DNA of 64,000 bases, taken from positions 13,951,501 through 14,015,500 of the forward strand of contig NC_091942.1 of the NCBI RefSeq assembly GCF_041260155.1. The letters run 5' to 3'. The notes under the pieces were generated by a model, which made no database searches, was not told the DNA's origin, and was given only the letters and a program-made list of their open reading frames with translations. This DNA comes from Ptychodera flava. Taxonomy: Eukaryota > Hemichordata > Enteropneusta > Ptychoderidae. This document shows positions 28,899 through 40,462 of this stretch, one piece after another. How positions within the stretch are numbered: position 1 is the first letter of the stretch; every line of letters starts with the position of its first letter. The translations under genes and the position numbers were made by a program.

Positions 28899-28970
28899 GT
28901 CGTAGTCCATTGTCCGAACACGTTGCGTAGCCAGATGTCTGGCAATCCACGACGCAATGTTGTTTTGATC
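28899..28970 (-). CDS. Candidate internal exon of an unrecognised minus-strand gene (exon a)
   Basis: A minus-strand acceptor (CCTTTATTGCAG) and a strong donor (CGAC|GTAAGT) enclose 72 bases. One frame reads SKQHCVVDCQTSGYATCS then DNGLR. Three cysteines and Gly/Thr-rich spacing recall a small secreted Cys-rich domain. It ends one base into a codon, which is the phase the exon at 27275-27375 needs; the joined codon would be His. The protein family is unknown and expression is not shown. Confidence 0.42.
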
Positions 28971-29485
28971 CTGCAATAAAGGTGAACTTGTACATCTCGC
29001 GTGATCGCGGCGTCACCATATCTGCGTTCTCCCCAGCACGCTGAGCATGCCAGACGTCAACAAACGAGCTCGGAAGGGCAACACGTTTGGACAAAAATTA
29101 GCAGTTTTATGTGGCTTTAACATCACTAATCATGTTTGTTTCTTCGTAAAACAACATTTTGCAACAAATATGAGCCTCCAACATGGAATTTTCCGGGTAA
29201 AAAATGGTCAAAAGTTACAAATAATGGCCCTTTAACTATATCAGTCACAGTGTGCCCATACAGGGGCTGTAACAAGCGGTTAGATTATCGGATTATCCGG
29301 ATGTTGAATACCACTTGCTAAGGTACACGTGTGTGGTGTAAAAAGTGTAGTTTTAATACATGCCATGTTTTAATGCCATTCAGGTTTACCGAACAAGAGG
29401 GAAGTATTTACCGCTCAGCAAGGCCGTAAAACCTTTCAGAGCACCCTATTTTTTGTCAATTTTATGTCTTCAGAAAATCGCTGAA

Positions 29486-30123
29486 TCTACATCTACGGCG
29501 CGCCAAATGTTTCAAAAATATTTATCGATTCAGTGCAAAAATAAACTGTCTTTCTCAATTGATATAAAAATTCGGTCTCATTAGGAAGGAAATAAGTAAG
29601 AAAAGTATAACTAAAAAACAAAAGACAGAAATGTCATTTAATACTTCATTTTAACTTGAGAAAAAATCTTTAAAGCGTAATTAGGAAATAAACAACTTTC
29701 AACGATTTGAAAAAGTCATACATCCATACTTATCGACGTGCATACACGTATAATAAATGTTCGCGTAAAAGGTGCAATGAGTGCTGATTTTACAAAAAAA
29801 AAGAAAATATTGTTATACAGTGGTACGTCCACAAAATTCACAAGAAAATCACTAAAAATCACTACTACCACTCGGAAAAAATAGTACAAAAAATAAAAAT
29901 GTGAACCACATACAGAAAATCATTATAAAAGAATCAGACAAAAAAAGTCGTGCATACATAAAATTATTTATGTACTTAAGAAAATTAAAAAGCACTACGT
30001 CTCATAATAAACGTATATAGATAATCAAAATATAATATGAATCACCAGCCGCTTTGACAGTAAAGAGAAAATCGGAGAAAAAATTCGGCAGTGATGGCTC
30101 TAGACAAAAGTGGATCTCATCTA

Positions 30124-30160
<37 letters not shown>

Positions 30161-32730
30161 AAAAAACGACATGAACAGAGATACAAAAAAAACGCGTGGG
30201 CCTGTGGAAAGAAAAAAACAAATGAGGACTCGCCACAGCAAAAAAAAAAAAAGAAAAAAAGAAAAAAAAAGAAAAAAACGAGCACTCGCCACAGAAAAAA
30301 AAACAACAAGCCCGAAATTACAATTATATTATTCAAAAGACTCGTGGTTCACGTTTCCTTCGATCGATGAATCCCCAACAGCGGGGAATCCGATCACCAC
30401 ATACTCCAATGTTTGACGAAATATTAATTGAGCATTTCAGTGATAACGTGACATCTTGAAACCTAGCTCTGTTTGGCTGGGCCCTGCTCTACTTGAAACC
30501 ATACTTGATGAAATGAAGTGGGCAATATCACCTATAGAACGTCCAAGTTAACAGTGATAGTTCCAGAGAGTCAATTTCAGGCAGTCCACAGGTCGGATCA
30601 CGAGCGAGACGTACAACCCATGACCCTTCATAGCAACACTGCGAACATATCGATGCCTTAGGCGCGGTATGGCAGGGAGCCCACTGCAGGCCTTCCACCG
30701 AGCCGCACTGTCATCGCCGTTTGGCCCACATGATTTCTACACAGTTTTATACGTGTGGTTCGATACATCGGGTTCAAATACCATGATAATAAACCACCTC
30801 GTTGTTTGGTAATTCCTCGTCTATCCTCAAAGATCACCCAAATCATGATAAAATGAATAGTTTTGAAGAAATCTGCCGCGTGTTGAGAGAACGTCCATCG
30901 TTTTCCATGTTCGACAAGACGAGCAACGCAACTGTACAAGCCTTACGTATGGCGCGAGTGTCCGGCCTTCGCAACGCCAGACACTCTCACTATACTCGCA
31001 GGGCTAGACCGGCACATACACGACATGTCGATCCCCATTGCAGAAATCTTTATATCCACACAGTCCAATATATGGAGCTACAATATTTGTGCAGTAGCCT
31101 ATACATAGCTGTGGGTGGCAGGGCTGTGAGTTAACGGCGTTATCATGCCATAACGCCGGGAACACACAGCCCTGCCATGCAGAGCTACGGTAACTCACAG
31201 CCTAGCCCTGCCACCCAGAGCTAAATTTAAATTGAGTGTTTCAGCCCGAGTATTTTTGCCTTTGCCACACTCCGTTTAGAGGCTAAACCCAGGGGATACG
31301 TGTGTGGTTCGATACATAGCGGCCGCTGCTAGCTCTGCATGACCGGCAGGGCTGTGTGTTACCGGCGTTATACGGGAGGCCGTGTCACGCCGGGAGCACA
31401 CAGCCCTGCCATGCAGAACGAGGCCGCTGCGCGGTATGCAATTTTACTATACAAACCCACACGGCGGGCGCTGTGTATCGAACCACACGTAACCGTGGGC
31501 TAGCGGCTAGCCATCGTTTTGTTGGGGTTTGCCATCGTTTTGTTGGGGTTTGGGCACAGACTGTCTATGGTTCGGGAGAGGCGGCCCTACACTTTACAGC
31601 GAGGGGATCGCTGGTTGCCGGCGTGTAGGCCTACTGTACTTGACGGGACCGCCGGCCGCTGGCTTACCATCTCGAGTGTACATTGGAGCGAGGGGACCGC
31701 TGGCAGCCGACGAACCACCACGAGTGTTTTGTCCACTTTTAACCAAAACTGGTAACTGTTTAATATAGAATGGGACGTGTCGGTAACTTGGACGTCCATG
31801 AGATGATATTGAAGACTAGAAGATGAGAGTAATATACCCCAAATATCTTGTCCAACATCCGAGTGTGATAGTCCAAAACCCTCTGGCATTAAACTGTAAC
31901 AATCATGACGTTGACAATTATTCAATTTTCATGTTGGGCTTTTTCTGCGGCGTGTACCACTCTGCTTTCTTTTCTCGAACGGGCCTCTTTTTTTTTCCTA
32001 CTGGTTTTTTTTTTGTTTTTTTTTTTTGGTAACCTTTTTTTTTTTTGTTTTTTTGTAACCTCGCTTTGGGTTTTTTTTCCAAGCTGACCTCGTTTTGGTT
32101 TCTTTACAGCCTCAACGCCGGCGCGATCTCGGTCGACTTTTCAATTGTGATTCTATTTCTTTTTTTAGGTGAGACCTGATGGTGATTCGTTTTTTTTTTT
32201 TTTGGTAGTAGTGCAAGTACTATTTGTGGTTTTGTTTTTAATCATTTCAATATTTTTTGTGTGTGTGCTTAATTTTTTTTTCGCTATTCCCTTATAATCA
32301 GCATTCATTGCACCTTTATATCAAATACACGTGTATGTGTACGTCAATAAGTATGGGAGTGTGGTATTTCTAAACTTTTGCAAACAGTTTATCTTATCAT
32401 TACGGTTTAAAGAATATTTTACAATTAAGCATTACATAACATTCTGCCCTTTTTTGCAATAATACTTTTCTCGTTTTTCAATCGAGAAAGACGGTTGCAT
32501 GTCATCTTTATCTGTACAGACACATTCAAATATTTAATGACATATTTCAAATGAGTGCTATTTTTATGAAAAGGTACATTAATAAAATGCAATGATATTG
32601 ACAAAAGAACTTTTTTCTTTATTATTCATACACGTTTAAGACTTTTTTTAGAAAGAAAATTTGACAGTTTATTTTTACTCAATGACGATAAATATTTTTG
32701 AAACATTTGGCGCGCCGTACTACATCTGTA
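29486..32730. mobile_element. Large degenerate fold-back element, about 3.2 kb
   Basis: The ends are inverted: GGCGCGCCAAATGTTTCAAA followed by AATATTTATCG on the left, and the complement near 32660-32720 on the right. Weaker inverted similarity continues inwards, for example CATACTTATCGACGT with CACGTATA on the left and AAAGGTGCAATGAATGCTGA as complement near 32300. A poly-A block at 30124-30158 and poly-T blocks near 31990-32060 lie in the opposing arms. The middle (30.66-31.45 kb) is a separate GC-richer zone of short palindromes. No transposase was seen. Confidence 0.5.
31111..31420. repeat. Nested palindromic modules around GGCAGGGCTGTG
   Basis: GGCAGGGCTGTGAGTTAACG at 31111 is answered by GGAACACACAGCCCTGCC. 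A second similar pair occurs at about 31348-31410 (GGCAGGGCTGTGTGTTACCG and GAGCACACAGCCCTGCC). Each pair forms a hairpin of about 70-80 bases centred on a CGGCGTTA/TAACGCCG core, and the two hairpins are related to each other. Confidence 0.7.
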
Positions 32731-32735
32731 GTTCT

Positions 32736-33890
32736 GTACCTTGAAACACGTTGAAATTACGGTGCTTAAGATGACTATGCCTTCAACCCGGAAGGAGAAG
32801 AATGAGACGTACAATATCATAAGTATCAATGAACGTAAAAGAATGATAATGATCTAGCTACTGCGCTGAGGACACAAGACTGTGCATCAAGGGTATTCAT
32901 ACCGTATCGAAATCATTTGAGATCTTTTTTGAAATGAAACATATTCCATTGGTAGTCATTGACCTTTTGTGACCCTACAGGAAAATGTCAGTTTCGTAAT
33001 TGTCCATAAATCATGTACAGCTCAACCTAGTAAACCCATTGTGTGTAGTGACGGAAATACATTTTATGATTGATACAAACATGTCCTGACGGAGACCAGT
33101 GAGATGACGATGTAGAATTGATCTTGAGCAGGTAGCTGTCTCGCATGACGCCAAATCAACTTGAATGCTGGTGAATGTTCGACGAACGATATTTTATGTC
33201 ATCTTATGTCCGCTTTTTTCAGGTGAGTCTTCGAAGCTTCACAGGATATTCATACTTTTCTCGAATCAGCAGATTGATCAGCCTTGCTTACAATTGTGTT
33301 CGTACGTGCACTAAGTCTTGTGAAGCACTGGGGAAAAACTGCCATCATTCAAGTTTTCAAACAGAGTATCTTCACAGACTTTCATTGAAACGTAACTTAA
33401 GATGCAACAATAATATCACTCTATGATTCTCTGCGATGAAAAAGATAAAGACCAAAATTTCGCAAAACGGCAATGTTCACTGAATCCATGTAATGTATCT
33501 TTTAATTTTCATAACTATATACCTTGGTTTTCTGTGAATAAGCATTCAGTTTTATTTTTCTGACCCAATAGCTTTCCATTTACCATTAAAATGCCATATT
33601 TTCTCCGTACCTGGTTACTGCGAGATCCCCGTACATTTGCAACCTGTAAAATATCTGTACAGCTGCAAAAAACTCTATACGGATAAACGTCATTCGTTTT
33701 ACGTCATGCAAACGCTTTAACTTACACGACATAGGGTGCCATAGTGTCAGATTTATAGCATTCAAACGTTTCTTCCTGTCACACTTTGTTTCGGGTCGAC
33801 ACAAGGGTCGTAAGACCATTGACCCCGGAGCGAGACCAAGCGAGATCACATGACAAGGAGGGTATACTGGAATCACTGTACTAAAACCCG
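32736..33890. other. 5' flank of the sulfotransferase gene, no gene seen
   Basis: No supported exon was found. The 3' part should contain the sulfotransferase promoter; no clear TATA box was identified. Confidence 0.4.
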
Positions 33891-33936
33891 GGCAGACTCA
33901 CCACACCGGTCATTTCTGCATGTCTCCACTTCGCAG
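33890..33936 (+). other. Candidate non-coding first exon of the sulfotransferase gene
   Basis: A donor (CGCAG|GTAAAT) ends this segment. Joining it to the acceptor before 34141 keeps no long frame open into the ATG at 34185, so it would be 5' UTR. Its 5' edge is unknown and the value given is approximate. Confidence 0.3.
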
Positions 33937-34184
33937 GTAAATACTTGGCTCCTTACACGAAACATTCATTATGTGAAATTTCGAAAACTTTTCGCCGTCT
34001 TGTTATTGCATACATCTTTCCGGCGGTTCTGGTTTCTCATGCCGGTCGACACTGCACTGCCCATCGTTCTGCGCACATACACGTAGTGCCGTTGCTGTTT
34101 TGTCTATTGTTAAATGTTTTCTAATATGTTTTCATCGCAGCTTGGGTCAACTTTGCTGACGCGCGCACAAATCCTGACCTAACC

Positions 34185-37100
34185 ATGGTTGACGCTGAAA
34201 CGGTGGCAAATGCTGGCAGGAAACTGAATGTGGAGAGAGTCAAAAACTTCAAAGTTAGAGAGGATGACGTCTTTTTGGTAACCTTTCCTAAGTCAGGTAG
34301 GTATAAACGTTCTGTATCAGTGCAGCATTACTAAGTATATCACCAAAGAAGCAGCCCTGACAACGTACCAGAGGAGTCAAGTACTATATTGGTTTGGAAC
34401 GTGACGGCCTAGATATGAAATGTGTGTATATGGTACACATCACAAATTCTCGAGGATACGTGTACCGATCTGACCGAAAAAAGTCGCTATCCCCTCTGTA
34501 TACTCACAATACTAACACAGTGTAGCTATAGGAGGAGGGTTATAGGCGATCCGGGGTGACAGTATTGCAACACACAACACTCACGCACCTGTGCAATGAT
34601 GTTTACTGAGTAATGATACAGCCTGTAGTCTAGGATTGAGGACTTTAAAAACTCATTCCTCGATCTGGAATCACAATCACAGACTCTGACACGGTATTCT
34701 GATGTCTAGTTCACCATGATTTTTATGCGCTCCCATTGTTCATGTGTTCGATTGTACTTTACAGTTGAATCTTCTGACCTTTTTCTTGAGGGTCTATGGT
34801 TGAATCTATTATTATAGCAAATTTCTCTCATACTTAAGGCTTCTCATGGATGAAAGAGATCCTGCCATTGGTCATGAATGGAGGCAACATCGACAAGATC
34901 AAAGACATACCACCGGACGTCAGAGTTCCGTATTTGGAATTCGCTCTTTCGGTTGATACAGATGAGGCTAGCAAGAAAACACAGGAACTTCTGGGTGTTC
35001 CAGAAGGGTTCGATGTGGACGCCATGAAATCACCGAGGACCATCGGCAGTCACCTCAGGGACGATTTGTTACCGAAAGAAATCGATGAAAAGAAAGCTAA
35101 GGTTTACGACATCACTTTGTTTAAAGTCTCTTGGACCAAAGGCCCGACAGACTAATGCTATGGCTTTTCGTGTGCCATATGCCGATAGCTGTAGACGGAG
35201 ATATCTCTAAAAACCGTTGTGACTTTGTCTTAAACTTGGTGTGATGGTAACTCGGGCAAATCTTCAGGCAATTTTGGCCAGGTTATTTAACTGAATGTTT
35301 TTAAAATCACTTTTGAAAGATTTCAGTCAAAATGCATTTGCATCAAAAGTATTAATTTGATCACTTTGCTGTTTGACATGTTTTCCTTGAGTTGTAATGG
35401 AGTCAGAATTGTTCATTTTATGGCAACGCATGCCTTTAACTATTTTTAAAGAATACTTTATCTGTGGTATAGTCAATTTTAAACATAGTGGGGCGAAAAC
35501 AGTAATTACTATGAACATGCTTGTATTGACTCGGGCAAAAAAGTGTGTGATTTGGCAAACACTTGCCAGATATGTTATCAAGTGAATGTACAGTGTGCAT
35601 ACCAAACTAAAACCAACAGATATTGTATTGTTTTCAACTATCGACCAAAATTTCATTTTGAGTGTGATAGACAAAAGATAGATGAATAAGGTGGATCGCT
35701 CAGTGGAAGCGGAGGTTTAATATAGTGGTAACAAAAATTGTTTTATTCTGTGTGACAATTTTTATTAAATGCTTATCTAATTCTAGGTACGGCTAGTGAT
35801 TAAGTCGCTATTACACATGGGCCACTGTGAGCTCATAGTGAGTTACCAAATTTAGAGGTGACCTTTGACCCATCTAATAGTTTTAGTTCATACTTGTCCG
35901 GACCATATGACTTTTATGGGTGCACCCCAACGCACATTTGTTGCAAATTGTGTTAAATGGGACGTACAGAGGATTTGGAAACCCCGTGTTACTTTCCACT
36001 GAGCTTGACTGCACAATGAGACTGAAAAATGAGGGCTCGACGAAAAATACAGAGAAATAATTGCAAAATGGCGATCATAGCGTCAAACGAGATTTGTTTT
36101 ACTATGAATAAGGGGTGTCCATCTGTCGAAAAAGTCAACACACCTATTTATCACATGATTACATTCACAAAAGACCGAATGATCGGTTTTCTATCATATT
36201 TATTAGGAACATTTCAGATTTTTCTTATACGTACCGAGACGTTGTATTGTCGGCTGAAAGATCTGTCCCCTACCCCGACGGATCCAGTCTTACACCGAGA
36301 TCCATTTTTTTTCAAATTATTTCCTTCATTTCAAAGTCATCAGGTTCGTAGACCACGTTCGATTTCATAGCTCATTTGCTTTCGGATATTGCAAGTGAAA
36401 TGTGATTCAGCACGATACTTCGGGGCAGAGTAAGAATATAGCGGAGCAAAGAGAGAGTGAATCAAAGTAGGTTTTGCAGCTGTTGGGTGGAAAGATCAAG
36501 TTGAGCTTTGACTGGACTGGTCCTCGTCGCTTGGCTTTTCTAGGGCATACGCAGCAGTTAATGGCTGGCCAATCACGTTCACCCTAAGATCTACGCGACA
36601 GTTCTGCCGGAGTGTAGTGCCTTAAGTTACTCTCAGTCTGTCATAGACTCGGGGCAAGTCTACGGAATCGTATTCATGCATGCCATTTTTGTGAGAAAAT
36701 AATCTCGTAATTACGAGTTTTAAATTCTTGTATTTACGACTTTTTGATTCTCGTACACGAGTTTTTGGTTCTCGCAATTACGAGATGTTAGTTTTCATAT
36801 TTACCAGAATGAAAAACTCGTAATTACGAGAATCAAAATGCCGTAATTACGAGAATGTAAGAATCGTAATTACAAGATTTTTAATTTTTTCCCCTTACAA
36901 ATGTGGCACGAATACGCTTCCGTACAAGTCTACATATTGATCAAGTTAAAGTCCATAATTCAACCGAACAAAGTGTAAGTGAATGTTAAGTATACACTCC
37001 TTTCAGCTTGCAAGTTACTAATGCCTCGCATGTCACAATATACACACCCCCTTTTTCAGGTCATCTACGTCGCCCGAAACCCGAAAGACGTTAGCGTGTC

Positions 37101-39573
37101 GATTTTCCATTTCTGTCAGCTTCTGCTGAAAGGACTGAGCGCCACGAATCCCGAGCTCAGCCCTTACGAAGACTTCAACGAGTTCTTTCCAGACGTCGTG
37201 GAAATTAAGAGACGGGCACAAGCAGTGGTCTGTGAGTTTGTTAGCTTCGAAATTATCACATACATGATACTACATTACAATGTATACTGTTCTTACAGCC
37301 CAGTCATCGATGCTGTTGTAACTTAAAACTTAAAAGTTTTATTTATTCCAAAACCTTCAAAATGAGCCGGCGTTAAGATGAGTGGTAGATCAGAAAATTA
37401 TTGTAAACATTTGAGAGTCCGAATGTCTGTCCCCAGAAGGCTTAAGGGCCATATTTACAAATGTAGATTAAAGAAAGTTAAATGTCACATTTCAGTATTT
37501 CTTGGTGATTTAAAAAAATCCTTGACAGAGAACATAAATTAGCGACAAGAAAAACCAAGTAAAGTGGATAAGCACTTTCTAAAGATTTGAACCATTTATC
37601 GTTCTCTCTTGAACATATTTTGTTTGTTTTTATTCCTGCCTTTTGATCTCTAGCTTTGTCTTTAGTCATTTGACCATTTTAAATGTCTTTTCATGTGTCT
37701 TAAAAATTATGAAACGCAGATGATGGCAGCAAATGGCACGAACACGTACTGCCCTGGTGGAAGAGAAGACACGAGAAAAACGTGTTGTTCTTGAAATACG
37801 AGGACATGATAAAAGTAAGACCAACCTATCAAACACTATAAATCCATCGGAGTATGACTCGCTTTTTGAAAATTAATTTAGTTTGCTGCCAGAAACATTA
37901 ATTATTCTGCTACATATTTAATGTACACGCGTCTCGCACTTTTAAAAAAATAATCCAGTGAAAAGTTTTCCCTTTCAATCAAATTCACCAGGATTTAAAG
38001 GCGGCTGTGCGTCAGATAGCCCAGTTCTTGGAAATCGAACTGACCGATGAGGTTGTGAAGACGATCAGTGATTACTGCAGTTTTGATAGCATGAAGAAGC
38101 GCCAGCTGTCGTTGAAAGCCGATTTTACTCAAAAATTCATGAAAGCAAAGCCAAACGAATCTCCATTTGTGCGCAAAGGTAAGTTCAAAAATAAAAAGAG
38201 AGATGAAAATAACATCCGTAAGGTTACAAAATGTTATCACATGCACAAGCCAAGTTTGTCGTCTCCGAACAAAAAATACGGGATTTATTCTCTGGTCGTT
38301 CTACGTCACGACAACCCGCGTCTATGTCATCAATTTTGGTGCGTCGGACCTTTTTTTTGTCGATCTTCGGTGTGCTCGTAAATATGTAAACAAACAACAT
38401 GGCGGCCGATGTTTCTCCCACGATCAAAAGTCATGTAATGAAATCGATATTTTCACAGACTACGACATTACTAATCCGAACAATGTAAACACAAGAGTGT
38501 ACCGCCTATATATTCCGAAGGAATTACGTGAATAATTTGCGGAAACAACGAACTCGAAGCTGGTCGCGTATACCATGGAGGTAGCTACTACCTCCATGCG
38601 TATACCGTGGGTTCCGTACGTATTGCAAACAGTACAGGGTCAGGCGCGACGTTTACAGTGTTCGCGCCGTCGAGATTCAGTCGATATTTGTTAACGAAAA
38701 ATAACGTATCTTCGTCTGTGATAAATTTCTAGGACTATGCTATCTTTGAAATAGAGTATAACTTTGCGGAAGGTAGCCTACGTGTAGACCGAGAGCTGTC
38801 ATTTGCTCCACACACGAACGAACGTGAGCGCTAACGCACAAGACGGACGACTGGAAATGATTGACAACTTGTGCACGGCGTACTGATATTTATTCCTAAA
38901 GTAGTTCAAAAGTTTAAACGCGGTATCGTCATGGAAAACTTATTTTATTTTGCAAAAAATAACAAATTCTTGGCTTGTGCATGTGATAAGTATATTATTC
39001 CCTAATATTTTTCTTCGTTCAGCTCGGAAAATACTCGTGACGTAATGACCGTGTCACCACTCGTCTCCGACTCGTGGTGACACGGTCAATACGTCACTCG
39101 TACATTTTCCTTCGCTGAACGAAGAAAATATTAGGGAATAATATCTAATTATCGGTGCACTTGTATCGTTACCATACTTTGCTCTCCTTATCACAAAATG
39201 CGACTTAAACTTGCTTCAGAAGATGCGATAATAAACGAGAAATATATACGGAGTACCATAACATTTTTGACGAGGTAGCGAAAGTGAATGTGTAATTTTC
39301 AAATGTGGATCAAGAGAGAGGAGAAGCTTTTAAACCCCACGAGTTGGCAAAGACTCCAGAGGACTTTCATATTGTGATTCTAGAAGTAATTGCCTAATTC
39401 ATTTCCAGATATTTTACCTCCTTTCTTTAATCAATATTGACCTAATCTGTTTTCAACCAGGTAAAGTTGGTGGCTGGAAGAACTACTTCACGGTTGCGCA
39501 AAATGAATCGTATGACAACGCATATAGAGAGTGGATGAAAGGCAGTGATTTGGAAATGACCTTTGAAGGTTAA
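34185..39573 (+). CDS. Cytosolic sulfotransferase (SULT family), 6 coding exons
   Basis: Coding exons 34185-34296, 34839-35101, 37060-37231, 37720-37814, 37992-38178 and 39461-39573 give 313 residues (human SULT1A1 has 295). The start has a strong context (AACCATGG). The family landmarks are VTFPKSGFSW at 32-41 (PAPS 5'-phosphosulfate loop, Lys36), catalytic His109 in GSHLRDDLLP, YVARNPKDVSVS at 128-139 (3'-phosphate binding, Arg131 and Ser139), NVLFLKYEDM in exon 5, and RKGKVGGWKNYFT across the last junction (RKGxxGxWK motif). It should transfer sulfate from PAPS to small alcohols, phenols or amines in the cytosol; the acceptor is unknown. Phe39 replaces the usual Thr of KSGTTW. The exon 3 donor is weak (AAG|GTTTAC). 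A variant ATTAAA at 39966 could be the poly(A) signal. Confidence 0.88.
36661..36924. mobile_element. 264-bp MITE packed with TAATTACGA palindromes
   Basis: The ends are inverted: TACGGAATCGTATTCATGC at the left and GAATACGCTTCCGTA at the right. CAAGTC flanks both sides (36655-36660 and 36925-36930) as a putative target duplication, extendable to CAAGTCTAC if the TIR is trimmed. Inside, CTCGTAATTACGAG and close variants recur about eight times. It lies in the intron between exons 3 and 4 of the sulfotransferase. Confidence 0.75.
38568..38606. repeat. Short hairpin in sulfotransferase intron 5
   Basis: TATACCATGGAGGTAG is followed by CTACTACCTCCATGCGTATA, giving a stem of about 15 base pairs. 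It lies 390 bases upstream of the larger palindrome at 38993. Confidence 0.6.
38993..39143. repeat. 151-bp near-perfect palindrome in sulfotransferase intron 5
   Basis: TATTATTCCCTAATATTTTT at the left is mirrored by AAAATATTAGGGAATAATA at the right. The arms (about 70 bases, including GTGACACGGTCA and its complement) meet around CTCGTCTCCGACTCG. Confidence 0.85.
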
Positions 39574-40460
39574 AGGGCTTGAAACTCGCCAAGTAACAGT
39601 AACCTTATACTTTATAAATTGCAAAACGCAGTGTGTAGAAATAGAGCACCATTTTACGACACTGGCTAGTTAACGGAGATTGGATAGGTATAGTTTTGAT
39701 TTTTTTTTTTTTTTAACAGACTTGAAAAAGGTTGGTGTAGGAATTGTCTTGCACAACTTGAAAGCATGCACGCAATACCTGAATAAGTTAATTCACTCAC
39801 AATGATTGACATGTAGGTTCATTTTTCAAGGACATTTTAAAAAGGGTTCTCATTCTTTCAATTGCAAATATTTGGAGAAAAAATCTGTCAACATGACTTT
39901 TCTCGGAGAAGGATTAATTCAATGTCGTTCTGGTATTAATCGAAGAAAGAGCTTCGCTGTTTTTCATTAAAATTGTGGCAAAGTTGATGGAATATGACTC
40001 GCTTTTGGGTTTTTCTTGGTATTGTAAGCAATCATCGACTGCTGTGGAAAACAATGCGATAATGCATACCTTACACATAGAGTCTACTCACCTACTATTT
40101 TGTTATGATATTAAAAACAATGCTTGTATGTTAGACCAAGAAGCACTATGAACACTATCAAAGATCAGCATGTGTATGCATCGAGTGGCTGTGAAAAAGA
40201 TTGTCCTCAATTCAGCTAGCGTTTAGTGAAATGATATCACTAATATTTGGTGGTTTTGCAAAACCAAATGAATGTTTCCTGAAATTTTTGACAGTGTTGT
40301 GTCCAGGCATGGATCAAACGAATATTGTTGAAAAGGTTTCTGAAGCTAAACATGATAAATTTAAGCGACAAAAACCTTCCAGAAATAAGGTTATAAAGGT
40401 ATACACTGTAGTCTACAGCATATGAGCCCGTAGAACCGTTATATGTCTGTCTTTTCTGTT
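39574..40460. other. 3' flank of the sulfotransferase, no gene seen
   Basis: AT-rich. It contains the possible 3' UTR and no supported exon. Confidence 0.4.
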
Positions 40461-40462
40461 TA

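Noticed and set aside
30054-30416. Lys-rich open frame resembling a basic nuclear protein
   Set aside because: Produced by a poly-A tract and A-rich repeats in the fold-back element; the opposite strand is poly-Phe.
31356-31768. Three overlapping plus-strand open frames in the GC-richer zone
   Set aside because: They overlap each other in different phases, cover hairpin repeats and have no recognisable domain.
36029-36370. 113-codon frame in the sulfotransferase intron
   Set aside because: No domain, no splice borders, and a second frame overlaps it; the flanking sulfotransferase exons join across it in phase.
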